From Rhodobacterales bacterium (lineage in GTDB: Bacteria; Pseudomonadota; Alphaproteobacteria; Rhodobacterales; Rhodobacteraceae), in contig JANYFE010000007.1 of assembly GCA_025362795.1 (NCBI GenBank), positions 1-44,163 on the forward strand: 44,163 nt of DNA, given 5' to 3'. Position 1 is the first letter of the stretch. The number at the start of each line of letters is the position of its first letter. This document shows positions 1 through 8,312 of this stretch, one piece after another. The position numbers and the translations under genes were made by a program. The notes beneath the pieces were generated by a model that was not told the origin of the DNA, searched no databases, and saw only the letters and a list, made by a program, of their open reading frames with translations.

Positions 1-126
1 CTGATCCGAAAGGCAGCCGCCAGGACCTATGACCAACTCTGGAAGGCGGTCGGGCATGTCTGCGACCTCTTCAAGGAAGAAGAATGCTACAATTTCTTCA
101 AAGCCGCAGGATATGAAACCAATTGA
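1..126 (+). mobile_element. 3' end of an IS630-family transposase gene (partial)
   Basis: The frame is open from the first base to a TGA at 124-126 and encodes the last 41 residues of a protein. The reading ...LWKAVGHVCDLFKEEECYNF, followed by FKAAGYETN, matches the C-terminal tail of IS630-family DDE transposases, which usually end in a Cys-Asp-Leu-Phe ... Phe-Lys-Ala-Ala-Gly-Tyr segment. The rest of the element lies to the left of the window. The right end of the insertion sequence probably falls at about 139, just before a TA dinucleotide at 140-141, because IS630 elements insert at and duplicate TA. The inverted repeat cannot be confirmed without the other end. Confidence 0.75.
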
Positions 127-138
127 ACGCAACCCGCT

Positions 139-345
139 CTAGCGCCCCAACCGCCGCGCCAGATTAGCCGCCTGCCGGGCGCGTTTGGCGGTTTGTTTGG
201 CATCCTGAGCCTGCTGGCGTTCGTCTGGCGTCATCTGGCTGACGGGTTTGCCCCGGCCCGCGACATGGTTGATGCCGGCGCTTATGCCCTTGTTGATGAA
301 CTGGCGAATAACGGCGTTGATGATCATCTGGATGATACGGTCCAT
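139..345 (-). CDS. Small basic protein of unknown function downstream of scpB
   Basis: The 68-residue product has an N-terminal amphipathic or weakly hydrophobic stretch (about residues 1-25, IIQMIINAVIRQF) and a strongly basic, Ala/Gln/Arg-rich helical C-terminus ending in RRLGR. No catalytic motif is visible. It starts 2 bp after the scpB stop and has the same orientation, so it is probably the last gene of the SPOR-nagZ-scpA-scpB operon. Its TAG stop lies at 139-141, exactly where the neighbouring IS630 element seems to end, so the natural C-terminus could have been changed by the insertion. I believe similar small proteins follow scpB in other Rhodobacteraceae but cannot name a family. 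Confidence 0.6.
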   Translation of the reverse strand: MDRIIQMIINAVIRQFINKGISAGINHVAGRGKPVSQMTPDERQQAQDAKQTAKRARQAANLARRLGR

Positions 346-347
346 GC

Positions 348-998
348 TTAATCCTCAAAGAGTTCCGATTGCCCGGTTGGTGCTTCATCATCATCTGGGG
401 GCAAAAAACCGCCGGGCAAGGGGCGATTGTCCAGTAGTCCGGCGGCGCGCAACTCTTTCAGGCCGGGCAGGTCACGGGTGGTCTCCAGCCCGAAATGGTC
501 CAGAAAGTGATCCGTCACAACGAAAGTCACCGGACGCCCGGGCGTCATGCGGCGGCGGCCAAAGCGAATCCAGTCCAGTTCCATCAGTTGATCAACCGTG
601 CCACGGCTGACGGCGACGCCGCGGATTTCCTCGATTTCGGCGCGGGTGACGGGCTGGTGGTAGGCGACGATGGCCAGGGTCTCGATGGCGGCGCGCGACA
701 GTTTGCGATGTTCGGTGGTTTCCTTGCGCATCAGATGGCCCAGGTCGGGCGCGGTGCGGAAGGCATAGGCGTCACCGACTTTGACCAGCTGGACACCACG
801 GCCTTCGAACCGGCGGCGCAGCGTCACCAAAGCTTCTGCCGGGTCGCAACCTTGGGGCAACCGCGCCACGAGTTCGGCAAGGGTCACGGGTTCGGCGCTG
901 GCAAAAAGCACGGCTTCGACCATGCGTTCCTGTTCGCCCGGTGTCGGAGCCTCGAACAGGCTGCGTTCGATCGGGTCTGTGGCGCTGCCTTCGGTCAT
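348..998 (-). CDS. scpB: Segregation and condensation protein B
   Basis: ScpB is the winged-helix kite subunit of the bacterial SMC-ScpAB complex, which compacts and segregates the chromosome. The 216-residue protein shows the typical N-terminal region (MVEAVLFASAEPVTLAEL) followed by the second winged-helix domain, with LAIVAYHQPVTRAEIEEIRG and the GRPVTFVVTDHFLDHFGL segment that marks the family. The low-complexity acidic tail (PPDDDEAPTGQ) is usual. The start ATG at 998 overlaps the scpA stop (995-997) as ATGA, so the two subunits are translationally coupled, as expected for a complex with fixed stoichiometry. Confidence 0.95.
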   Translation of the reverse strand: MTEGSATDPIERSLFEAPTPGEQERMVEAVLFASAEPVTLAELVARLPQGCDPAEALVTLRRRFEGRGVQLVKVGDAYAFRTAPDLGHLMRKETTEHRKLSRAAIETLAIVAYHQPVTRAEIEEIRGVAVSRGTVDQLMELDWIRFGRRRMTPGRPVTFVVTDHFLDHFGLETTRDLPGLKELRAAGLLDNRPLPGGFLPPDDDEAPTGQSELFED

Positions 999-1786
999 GG
1001 GTCGATCCGCCGGATCTGCACGGGGGCGAAGAGGCCGTCCTGACGGATCGACACCTGCCCGCGCTTGGCCATCTCCAGCACGGCGGCGAAATGGGCGGCG
1101 GTGGCGGAACGGCGGCGTTGTGGGTTGACCGCCCAGCCTTCGGGCAGGAACGAGGTCAGCTCGGCCCAGTTGCCGACATAGCCGATCAGGGCGCGCATCC
1201 GTTCCAGCGCCTGTTCCATCGTGTAGACATGGTCACGGTCCATCACGAAGGGGCGGAAATCGTCACGGGTTCGGATGCGGGCATAGGCGCGCATCAGATC
1301 CAGAAGGCTGGCGTCATACCGGATGTCGCGGCGGTGGGTGACATCCTCGGGCACACCGCGCGGAAAGATGTCGCGGTGCAGCTGGTCGCGGGCCATAAGG
1401 CGCGCCGCAGCCTCGCGCATCGCGGCAAGGCGTTCCAGCTGAAAGGCCAGATGCGCGGCCAGGTCAGAGGCGCTGGGGCCATCCTCGCCGGGTTCGGGCG
1501 GCAACAGCAGGCGGGATTTGAGATAGGCGAGCCATGCCGCCATGACGAGGTAATCTGCGGCAAGTTCGATGCGCAACTCTTGAGCTTCGCTGACAAATTT
1601 CAGATATTGCTCTGCCAGTTGCAGGACGGATATCTTGCGCAGATCGACCTTTTGAGTGCGGGAAAGGCTGAGGAGCAGGTCCAAGGGGCCTTCAAAGCCA
1701 TCGACATCAATGATCAGCGCCTCTGCCGCCTGACGGTCAGAGGTGGCAAGGCGGTCGCTTTGATCCCACGGATCGGGGTCAGGCAT
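995..1786 (-). CDS. scpA: Segregation and condensation protein A
   Basis: ScpA is the kleisin that bridges the SMC heads in the chromosome condensation complex and binds ScpB. The 263-residue protein has the signature FEGPLDLLLSLSRTQKVDLR near residue 30 and the following SVLQLAEQYL segment, both diagnostic for ScpA. The C-terminal winged helix (VSIRQDGLFAPVQIRRI) is the part that contacts SMC. The start at 1786 overlaps the end of nagZ by 8 bp and the stop overlaps the scpB start, giving a tightly packed operon. Confidence 0.95.
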   Translation of the reverse strand: MPDPDPWDQSDRLATSDRQAAEALIIDVDGFEGPLDLLLSLSRTQKVDLRKISVLQLAEQYLKFVSEAQELRIELAADYLVMAAWLAYLKSRLLLPPEPGEDGPSASDLAAHLAFQLERLAAMREAAARLMARDQLHRDIFPRGVPEDVTHRRDIRYDASLLDLMRAYARIRTRDDFRPFVMDRDHVYTMEQALERMRALIGYVGNWAELTSFLPEGWAVNPQRRRSATAAHFAAVLEMAKRGQVSIRQDGLFAPVQIRRIDP

Positions 1787-2786
1787 TTTGGTCCATCATC
1801 GCCGAAAGTTCATCCTGAAGCTGGGCCGTGTCAATGGCTTCGGGCAGTGAGCGGGCGGCAAGGGCGGCTTCGGCACGGCGGCGGGTGGCCGGGGGCATGT
1901 CGCCCGATGCGCCGGCGACCGCCTGCATTTCCGCCAGATCGCCCTTGCAATGCAAGGCGAGGTCGCAGCCTGCGGCCAGTGACAGTGCGGCACGTTCGGC
2001 AAGGGTGCCCTGCAAGGCCTGCATGTTCAGATCGTCGGTCATCAGAAGACCGTGAAAGCCGATGTCGTCGCGGATGACTTTGATCATGGCGGGGGATTGG
2101 GTGGCGGGTTTGCTGTCGTAGGCGGCAAAGACCAGATGCGCGGTCATCGCCATCGGCAGATGGTTCAGGGCGCGGAACGGCGCAAAATCCTGTTGGGCGA
2201 GTTCGGCCGGTGTGGCGTGGACGGTGGGCAGATCGTGGTGGGTGTCCACCTCTGAGCGGCCATGACCGGGCATGTGCTTGACGACGGGCAGGACACCTTC
2301 GGCAAGATGGGCCTGCGCCACCACAAGGCCAATCGCAGAAACCACAGCGGGATCAGCGCCGTAGCAGCGGTTCTTGAGGAAAGGATGCGTGTTGGGCGTG
2401 ATCAGATCGCCTATGGGAGCGCAGTTTGCGTCGATGCCGACCGACCTGAGTTCACGCGCCAGCAGGCGGTAGCGCAGGTACATCGCACGAGCGGCGTTGG
2501 CACCGGCGGCGCGGACGAAATCCAGGGGTGGGGTCCATTCGGTCCAATGCGGGCCGCGCAGACGCTGCACCCGGCCGCCTTCCTGATCAACAAGGATCGG
2601 CGCGTTGCGGCCCACAGCATCGCGCAAATCGGCGGTCAGGCGGCGCAACTGGGCCGGATCTTCGACATTGCGGGCGAACAGGATGAAACCGAAGGGCTGA
2701 AAATCGCGGTAGAAGGCGCGTTCGTCCGGGGTCAGCACGGGTCCGGCGCAGCCAAAGATGGCCGCGCCTTTGCCGATGTCGGTCAT
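1779..2786 (-). CDS. nagZ: Beta-N-acetylhexosaminidase (GH3)
   Basis: NagZ is a cytosolic glycoside hydrolase family 3 enzyme that removes N-acetylglucosamine from anhydro-muropeptides during peptidoglycan recycling. The product of about 335 residues carries the family hallmark KHMPGHG with the following DTHHDLP. This loop contains the catalytic His-Asp dyad of NagZ. LLMTDDLNMQAL carries the nucleophile Asp. I chose ATG at 2786 rather than the longer frame because its product begins MTDIGKGAAIFGCAGP, as in the family, and because the ATG overlaps the stop of the upstream SPOR gene as ATGA. Its place between the SPOR protein and scpA is the usual Rhodobacterales order. Confidence 0.93.
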   Translation of the reverse strand: MTDIGKGAAIFGCAGPVLTPDERAFYRDFQPFGFILFARNVEDPAQLRRLTADLRDAVGRNAPILVDQEGGRVQRLRGPHWTEWTPPLDFVRAAGANAARAMYLRYRLLARELRSVGIDANCAPIGDLITPNTHPFLKNRCYGADPAVVSAIGLVVAQAHLAEGVLPVVKHMPGHGRSEVDTHHDLPTVHATPAELAQQDFAPFRALNHLPMAMTAHLVFAAYDSKPATQSPAMIKVIRDDIGFHGLLMTDDLNMQALQGTLAERAALSLAAGCDLALHCKGDLAEMQAVAGASGDMPPATRRRAEAALAARSLPEAIDTAQLQDELSAMMDQNA

Positions 2787-3715
2787 CTTTGCGCGACCGG
2801 AATGCAGTCGGCGCTTTCGGCGGTGAGGGCGGCACAAAAGCGGCGTGCGTCATCCTCGCCCGCAAAGCCGTGGGCGCGCAGGCGGTAAAACGTGTGGCCA
2901 CCGGACTGCGCGGCCTGAATGACGAGGGCTTTGCCCGCCATCAGCCCGCCGAATTGCGATTGCAGGCTGGCAAATTTTTCGCGCGCAAGGTCGGGGCTGT
3001 CGAAGGCGCCAAGCTGGGCCAGGCGGGTGCCAACGGCCAGTGTGGCGGGGTCGATTTCGGTCGCGGGGCCGGGGGCAGACACGTTTTGCACATTGGCCGG
3101 TGCGGCGGACAGCGCGGCGGTCAGGGCTGCCGGTCTGGGGTGCGGGCGCAAGGAATGGGCGACAGCGGGACCGGGCGGAAGTTCGATATCACCGGCGGTG
3201 GCGGCGATGACCGCCGCCTCGACATCGCCTGCGGAAATCAGGGGTGCAGCCTCGGTGCTCAGGGCAGTGATGCCGGGGCCGGCCTGACCAGAAACGGTCA
3301 GCGTGGCGTTTTGCACCTGTGTCGGGTCGCTGGCTTCGCTGCCAGAGGCCATGATCAGACCCGCCGCGTCACCGGACTGCAATTGCACCGCCTGCGGCGC
3401 AAGGGTGACGGTTTCGGACGCCGGGGCAGAGGTGCCGACCGCCGCGATGGCATTGACCGACAGGCCCTGATTGCTGGCCTGATCGCCACCCGGATCGGTG
3501 GGGGCAATCCGCATAGCCCCCCCCAGAGCCTGCATCACCGGCACGCCGGACACATCGCGGACCGCAAGTTTATAGCCCCAGGCCGCAAGGCCTACCACCA
3601 GCGCCACCGAACACACCGCACCGGATATGTTGACGATGCGTTTGGCGCGGGCCGCGCGACCATCCGATTGCGCGTCATAAGCGCCTTCGAAACCTTCGAA
3701 TTCCAGATCCGCCAT
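2783..3715 (-). CDS. SPOR-domain membrane protein
   Basis: This is a 310-residue bitopic protein. The N-terminal 30 residues are cytoplasmic and acidic, followed by one membrane helix at about residues 33-50 (SGAVCSVALVVGLAAWGYKL). A long Ala/Pro/Thr-rich periplasmic linker follows, then a C-terminal SPOR-like domain from about residue 230 (VGTRLAQLGAFDSPDLAREK ... FYRLRAHGF). SPOR domains bind denuded glycan strands of septal peptidoglycan, so the protein probably acts at the division site. It is co-transcribed with nagZ and lies 73 bp downstream of argS. A specific FtsN-type role cannot be assigned from the sequence. Confidence 0.85.
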   Translation of the reverse strand: MADLEFEGFEGAYDAQSDGRAARAKRIVNISGAVCSVALVVGLAAWGYKLAVRDVSGVPVMQALGGAMRIAPTDPGGDQASNQGLSVNAIAAVGTSAPASETVTLAPQAVQLQSGDAAGLIMASGSEASDPTQVQNATLTVSGQAGPGITALSTEAAPLISAGDVEAAVIAATAGDIELPPGPAVAHSLRPHPRPAALTAALSAAPANVQNVSAPGPATEIDPATLAVGTRLAQLGAFDSPDLAREKFASLQSQFGGLMAGKALVIQAAQSGGHTFYRLRAHGFAGEDDARRFCAALTAESADCIPVAQR

Positions 3716-3788
3716 TGTCGCCTCACCTGCCAGGGCGATACATGCCCCCCCGGCTTTTTACTGCTCAAAACCCCGGCTGGTGATGCGT

Positions 3789-5534
3789 TCAGCGCATTTC
3801 CTCAGCCGGTGTTACGCCCAGAATAGCCAGTCCTGCCGAAATCACAACGCCCGTAGCGCGGATCAGGGCAATTTTCGCCGATGATGTGGCGAGGTTGCCC
3901 TCTTGCCAGAAGCGTAGACTGTGGTCGTCATGGCCGCGGTTCCAGAGGCCGTGAAATTCGGAGGCCAGTTCATAAAGATAAAAGGCAATCCGGTGGGGTT
4001 CGTTGCCGCGTGCGGCGATTTCCACTTCGCGCGGCCATTCTGCAATGGCCTGGGCAAGGTCAATTTCGGCGGGGTGGGCCAGTTGGGTCAGGTCGGCCTT
4101 GGCCAGCGTGGCATCGGTCACGTCAAGGCCCGCGTCCCGCGCCTTGCGCAGGACCGAGTTGATGCGGGCGTTGGCGTATTGGACGTAGAACACCGGGTTG
4201 TCTTTCGACTGTTCCAAGACTTTGGCAAAGTCGAAATCCAAGGTCACATCGTTCTTGCGGGTCAGCATCATGAAGCGGGTGACATCGGCGCCGGCCTGTT
4301 CGACCACGTCGCGCAGGGTGACAAAGGTGCCCGCCCGTTTCGACATCTTGAGCGGCTCGCCGTTTTTATACAGCCGGACCAATTGCACCAGTTTGATGTC
4401 CAGCGGCACGCGGCCTGCGGACAGGGCGCTGACGGCGGCCTTCATCCGTTTGACATAGCCGCCGTGATCTGCCCCGAAAATGTCGATCAGGGCGTCGAAG
4501 CCGCGTTGCACCTTGTCGTAGTGATAGGCGATGTCGGGGGCGAAATAGGTCCACGACCCATCCGATTTCATCACCGGCCGGTCCACGTCGTCGCCGTGGG
4601 CGGTCGAGCGGAACAGGGTCTGGACGCGGGGTTCCCAATCTTCCAGCGTCTTGCCCTTGGGCGGCTCCAGCGTGCCTTCGTAGATCAGGCCCTGATCGCG
4701 CAACGCCTGTATCGCCGCCTCGATCTTTCCGGTGCCATACAGCGCCTTTTCGGATGAGAACACGTCCATCTGCACGCCCAGCTGCGCCAGATCGTTGCGG
4801 ATTTCCTGCATCATCATGGCGCTGGCAAAGTCGCGCAGATCGGTCAGCCAGACGGATTCGGGCTGGTCCAGCAGGCTGGTGCCGTATTTGGCCTTGAGCG
4901 CCTCGCCGACCGGGATCAGGTAATCGCCGGGATACAGACCCTCGCGGATTTGCGGTTCCAGCCCGCAGGCCTCGCGGTAGCGTTCATAGGCGGACCGGGC
5001 CAGCACATCGACCTGCGCCCCGCCGTCGTTGATGTAGTATTCGCGGGTGACTTTCCAGCCCGCGAACGCCAGAAGCCGGGCCAGCGCATCACCGACCACG
5101 GCGCCGCGGACGTGGCCGACATGCATCGGGCCGGTCGGGTTGGCCGAGACGAATTCGACGTTGACTTTCGCGCCATTGCCCAAGGTCGAGCGACCGAAAT
5201 TCGCGCCGTCGGTGAGCGCGGCCTTGACGACGCCTTGCCAGACCAGATTGGACAGCCGGAGATTCAGAAAACCGGGGCCGGCGACGGTGGCTTCGGAAAT
5301 GCGGGGGTCGCGGCCAAGGCGGGCGGCAAGGGCGTCGGCGATGGCGCGGGGCGGCTGGCCTGCCGGTTTGGCAAGGACCATCGCGGCATTGGTGGCCATG
5401 TCGCCATGCGCGTCGTCGCGCGGCGGCTCGACCGCGACATTGGCGAAGTCGAGGCCCGCAGGCAGGGCACCTTCGGCGGTCATCGCGGTCAGTTCAGCGA
5501 CGACAAGGCTGCGGATGTCGGCAAAGAGGTTCAT
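3789..5534 (-). CDS. argS: Arginyl-tRNA synthetase
   Basis: ArgS attaches arginine to tRNA-Arg in the cytosol. The 581-residue class I synthetase has the HIGH-type motif as HVGH at residues 138-141 (ANPTGPMHVGHVRG) and the KMSKS-type loop as LKMSKRAGTF in the second half. The N-terminal additional domain (residues 1-110) is typical, and the C-terminal anticodon-binding helices end in ILGVTPAEEMR. The gene is followed on the same strand by the SPOR-nagZ-scpAB operon, a conserved arrangement in this order of bacteria. Upstream it is separated by about 150 bp, including a hairpin, from the phage-like holin gene. Confidence 0.96.
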   Translation of the reverse strand: MNLFADIRSLVVAELTAMTAEGALPAGLDFANVAVEPPRDDAHGDMATNAAMVLAKPAGQPPRAIADALAARLGRDPRISEATVAGPGFLNLRLSNLVWQGVVKAALTDGANFGRSTLGNGAKVNVEFVSANPTGPMHVGHVRGAVVGDALARLLAFAGWKVTREYYINDGGAQVDVLARSAYERYREACGLEPQIREGLYPGDYLIPVGEALKAKYGTSLLDQPESVWLTDLRDFASAMMMQEIRNDLAQLGVQMDVFSSEKALYGTGKIEAAIQALRDQGLIYEGTLEPPKGKTLEDWEPRVQTLFRSTAHGDDVDRPVMKSDGSWTYFAPDIAYHYDKVQRGFDALIDIFGADHGGYVKRMKAAVSALSAGRVPLDIKLVQLVRLYKNGEPLKMSKRAGTFVTLRDVVEQAGADVTRFMMLTRKNDVTLDFDFAKVLEQSKDNPVFYVQYANARINSVLRKARDAGLDVTDATLAKADLTQLAHPAEIDLAQAIAEWPREVEIAARGNEPHRIAFYLYELASEFHGLWNRGHDDHSLRFWQEGNLATSSAKIALIRATGVVISAGLAILGVTPAEEMR

Positions 5535-5623
5535 CTGATCAAATCCTGTCTCATGGCCGTGGGGATGCCAGAGCAGGCGTCAGAGGTCAAGGAGAGGACA
5601 AAGGGTCGCTTATCACGCCTTGC

Positions 5624-5659
5624 CGGGCGTTCTGCGCTGAGTTCAGCGAAAAACGCCCG
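5624..5659 (-). terminator. Hairpin between holin gene and argS
   Basis: An 8-bp perfect stem (CGGGCGTT at 5624-5631 with AACGCCCG at 5652-5659) encloses a second small stem (CGCTG/CAGCG). It sits downstream of the holin stop on the minus strand and upstream of argS. No T-tract follows on the minus strand, so it is either a weak or Rho-assisted terminator or a processing site that separates the lysis genes from argS. Confidence 0.4.
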
Positions 5660-5683
5660 ACAGGGAGCGATCCGTCGCAGGTT

Positions 5684-6046
5684 TCAGGCTTTGGGCGATG
5701 CCGGTTTGCCGGGGGTGTTTTGCCGCATGTAATGAGCCTCGCGCGCCCCGAAGAAGCAGGTCATCACGGCACCCACCATCCACCACATCGGATCGGGCAC
5801 GCTGGCCAGGGCTTGCATCCGGCCTTCAAACCACGCCGGGTCAAAGCCTGCCACCACAAAAATCGCCAGCGACCCCAGCGCCATCATCGGGCGCGGCAGG
5901 CGGTTCAGCGCGTCGATCAGGTGATCATAGCCGCGCTTGCCCTGCGGGGTGGTCGGCACATATTGCGGCACCGGGCTGCCGCCCTGCCCGGCCGCGATGG
6001 TCTCTACCGCCGCGCCAAGGTCTTGCACGATGTTGGTCATGTCCAT
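5684..6046 (-). CDS. GTA-type holin
   Basis: The 120-residue small membrane protein has two clear hydrophobic segments at about residues 54-68 (MMALGSLAIFVVAGF) and 87-101 (PMWWMVGAVMTCFFG), a soluble N-terminus and a short basic tail. This pattern and the sequence fit the three-transmembrane holin family used for gene-transfer-agent release (GTA_holin_3TM). Holins permeabilise the inner membrane so that the endolysin reaches peptidoglycan. The gene begins 12 bp after the endolysin stop, in the same direction, so the two form a lysis cassette. No phage structural genes surround it. In R. capsulatus the corresponding holin and endolysin genes also lie apart from the main GTA cluster. A remnant prophage is the alternative. 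Confidence 0.7.
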   Translation of the reverse strand: MDMTNIVQDLGAAVETIAAGQGGSPVPQYVPTTPQGKRGYDHLIDALNRLPRPMMALGSLAIFVVAGFDPAWFEGRMQALASVPDPMWWMVGAVMTCFFGAREAHYMRQNTPGKPASPKA

Positions 6047-6058
6047 TTCCGTATCCTT

Positions 6059-6670
6059 TCAAAGGGTCCATTCGGCGACGCGGGTCTTGTGCTGTGCGTC
6101 GGTCAGCCAGAGGGCTTGCGGCAAAAACGCCTCGGCCCGCACGATCCAGCCGCCTTTGCCGCCATCGCGCCGGGTCGCGTATTTACGGCTGGACGGGCGC
6201 GCGTCGGCCAAGGCGTAGTAATAGTCGCGCCGCGCCACGCCATAGGCGTTGGCCAGCGCAATGCCCTGCCCCTGCGCGGCTTTGGCGGCCCTGACGGTTT
6301 GCGGCCCGATGCTGCCGTCATCGGTGCAGGCAAATCCCAGACGGTGCAGCAGGCGTTGCAGCACCTTGACCGCGTTGGAGCCGGCGTTGACATACATGTC
6401 GAACACCGGGGGGTGCAGGTCGGCAGGCAGAAGGGCGATACCGACCCGGTCGAAGTAGTGGCCGATGAAGATATCCGCAGCCTCGGTGCGGCTGAGGGCA
6501 TGGACATCGGCGGTGGTCACCCGCCCGTCACGGGTCAGGTCCAGGTGCAGGCTTTGCAGCGTGCCCAGCGTCACGCCATATTGGGTGGCACCGCCCGGAT
6601 CGGCAGGGTCGTTCACGAAGCCCCCTTCACGGGCAACGATATCTTCGGCGATTTGGCGGACGGTCTGCAT
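6059..6670 (-). CDS. GTA/phage-type endolysin (GH108 muramidase)
   Basis: The 203-residue product has an N-terminal glycosyl hydrolase 108 domain with the catalytic-Glu motif REGGFVNDPADPGGATQYGV (residues about 14-33). A C-terminal PG_binding_3-like region follows (NAVKVLQRLLHRLGF ... DGSIGPQTVRA). There is no signal peptide, so export through the partner holin is expected. It would cleave the glycan backbone of peptidoglycan and lyse the cell. Upstream is a 127-bp spacer after ccmE and downstream is the holin. The pair resembles the endolysin/holin genes needed for release of the R. capsulatus gene transfer agent. Domain assignment is firm, while the link to a GTA is inference. Confidence 0.8.
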   Translation of the reverse strand: MQTVRQIAEDIVAREGGFVNDPADPGGATQYGVTLGTLQSLHLDLTRDGRVTTADVHALSRTEAADIFIGHYFDRVGIALLPADLHPPVFDMYVNAGSNAVKVLQRLLHRLGFACTDDGSIGPQTVRAAKAAQGQGIALANAYGVARRDYYYALADARPSSRKYATRRDGGKGGWIVRAEAFLPQALWLTDAQHKTRVAEWTL

Positions 6671-6760
6671 GGGTTGGCCTCACGGTTGCCTTGCGGACAA
6701 ACCTCGCGCCAATCGGTTAAGACGGTGAAAAGGCAGCGTTCTCAGATTCGCGCAAATCGG

Positions 6761-6780
6761 GCGGGAAAACCGGTTCCCGC
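6761..6780. terminator. Hairpin between ccmE and endolysin gene
   Basis: GCGGGAA (6761-6767) and TTCCCGC (6774-6780) form a 7-bp stem with a 6-nt loop just downstream of the ccmE stop on the minus strand. There is no T-run on that strand. It probably separates ccmE from the lysis genes, which would then need their own promoter in 6671-6760. Confidence 0.35.
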
Positions 6781-6797
6781 TTTTCCCTGATTTTCTA

Positions 6798-7259
6798 TTA
6801 GCTGCCGGGGGTCTTGGTGTCTTTGTACATGCCCTGGGCCTTCAAGGCGTCGATGACTTCCTTGGGCATGTATGTCTCGTCGTGTTTGGCAAGGATTTCG
6901 GTGGCGATGAAAGTGCCGTCCTGCATCTGACCCAAGCCGACCATCCCGGCACCTTCGGCAAACAGGTCGGGCAGGACGCCGGTGTAGCGGACCGGGACCG
7001 TGGTTTTGGTGTCGGTGACGCTGAAGGTGCTGGTGCTGCCCTGCCCGCGCACCAACGAGCCGGTGCTGACCAGCCCGCCCAAACGGAACACCTCGCCCGG
7101 GCGTGGGGGTTCGGTGGTGACCTGAGTGGGCGAGCGGAAATAGTTGATGCCGTCGCGCATGGCATAGCCGATCAGGGCGGTGGACAGCGCCAATGCGACG
7201 AAGGCCACCGCGATGATCTGGATGCGCCGGGTTTTCTTGAGCCCTTTCAGACCAGCCAT
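6798..7259 (-). CDS. ccmE: Cytochrome c maturation protein CcmE
   Basis: CcmE is the periplasmic haem chaperone of System I cytochrome c maturation. It binds haem covalently and passes it to the CcmF/H ligase. The 153-residue protein has a single N-terminal membrane anchor (residues about 13-33) and an OB-fold body. The haem-binding motif ILAKHDETYMP is present, with the covalent His at 126 and the axial Tyr at 130. The gene lies 24 bp downstream of argC. The ligase genes ccmF and ccmH are not next to it here. A hairpin and the endolysin/holin pair follow instead. Confidence 0.94.
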   Translation of the reverse strand: MAGLKGLKKTRRIQIIAVAFVALALSTALIGYAMRDGINYFRSPTQVTTEPPRPGEVFRLGGLVSTGSLVRGQGSTSTFSVTDTKTTVPVRYTGVLPDLFAEGAGMVGLGQMQDGTFIATEILAKHDETYMPKEVIDALKAQGMYKDTKTPGS

Positions 7260-7283
7260 GGTGTCCTCATCGCGGTACGGGCC

Positions 7284-8312
7284 TTAGGGGAAGATCGGCG
7301 CCAGCAGGAGGCCCGTGGCCTCGGGCAAGCCCAGCATCAGGTTGGCGTTCTGCAAGGCCTGACCAGACGAGCCCTTGGTCAGGTTGTCCAATACCGCAAC
7401 CACCACCGCGCGTCCCGCGATACGGTCGCCGATCACGCCGATATGACAATAGTTCGAGCCGCCGATGTCACGGGTCGAGGGTAAGGCGCCAAAGGGCAGG
7501 ACGCGCAGGAACGGCTCTGCGGCATAGGCGTCGGTCAGGGTGTTATGGACCACGGCGGCGTCACCTTTGACATAGACGGTCGCCAGAATGCCGCGGTTCA
7601 TCGGCAACAGATGCGGCGTGAACTGGACCTGCACGGGGCGGCCGGCGGTCTTGGAAAACTCCTGATCAAACTCGCCCAGATGGCGATGCTTGCCGCCTGC
7701 GGAATAGGTGTGGGTGCCGCCCGACAGTTCGGCATGCAGCAGGTTTTCCTTGGCGGACCGCCCTGCCCCGCTGACGCCGGCCTTGAGGTCGATCAGGATG
7801 TCGTCAAGGTTGATGACGCCTTTGGCGATCAGCGGCAGCAGCGCGAACTGGCCTGTGGCGGCGTTGCAGCCGGTGCCTGCCACCAGACGGCCTTTGGCAA
7901 TATCGGCACGGTAAAACTCGGTCAGGCCATAGACCGCCTCGGCCTGCAAGGCGGGCTGGGTATGCGGCTGGCCATACCATTTGGCATAAGCCGCAGGGTC
8001 ACGCAGGCGGAAATCGGCGCTGAGGTCCACGATTTTCAGATTGCGCGGCAGGGCGGCAATGACCTGTTGTGTAGTGCCATGTGGCAGGGCGCAGAAACAC
8101 AGATCAACCGCCGAGAAGTCGATATCCTCGATCTTTTGCAGGGTTGGCAGGGTCAGGTGGCGCAGAAAAGGAAACACCTCTGCCATCGCCATGCCCGCCT
8201 TGCGGTCGGCCGACAGCGCCGTGATTTCCATGTGCGGATGGCTGGCAATCAGGCGCACCAGTTCGGCGCCCGTATAGCCCGAGGCCCCAAGAATGGCGAT
8301 ATTGTAGGTCAT
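7284..8312 (-). CDS. argC: N-acetyl-gamma-glutamyl-phosphate reductase
   Basis: ArgC reduces N-acetylglutamyl phosphate to the semialdehyde in arginine biosynthesis, using NADPH. The 342-residue product starts [20 protein letters not shown], with a Rossmann NADP-binding loop. The active-site Cys is in [16 protein letters not shown] and the conserved HRH in [11 protein letters not shown] place the start at ATG 8312 because the homologous sequence begins there. The frame is nevertheless open upstream through the remains of a glycosyltransferase gene with no stop between them. ccmE follows 24 bp downstream. Confidence 0.94.
   Translation of the reverse strand: MTYNIAILGASGYTGAELVRLIASHPHMEITALSADRKAGMAMAEVFPFLRHLTLPTLQKIEDIDFSAVDLCFCALPHGTTQQVIAALPRNLKIVDLSADFRLRDPAAYAKWYGQPHTQPALQAEAVYGLTEFYRADIAKGRLVAGTGCNAATGQFALLPLIAKGVINLDDILIDLKAGVSGAGRSAKENLLHAELSGGTHTYSAGGKHRHLGEFDQEFSKTAGRPVQVQFTPHLLPMNRGILATVYVKGDAAVVHNTLTDAYAAEPFLRVLPFGALPSTRDIGGSNYCHIGVIGDRIAGRAVVVAVLDNLTKGSSGQALQNANLMLGLPEATGLLLAPIFP

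Noticed and set aside
6715-6720. TTAACC as a CtrA half-site before the endolysin gene, and a similar one near 28350 before the PAS_5 gene
   Set aside because: Single half-sites are too short, and neither has the TTAA-N7-TTAA spacing.
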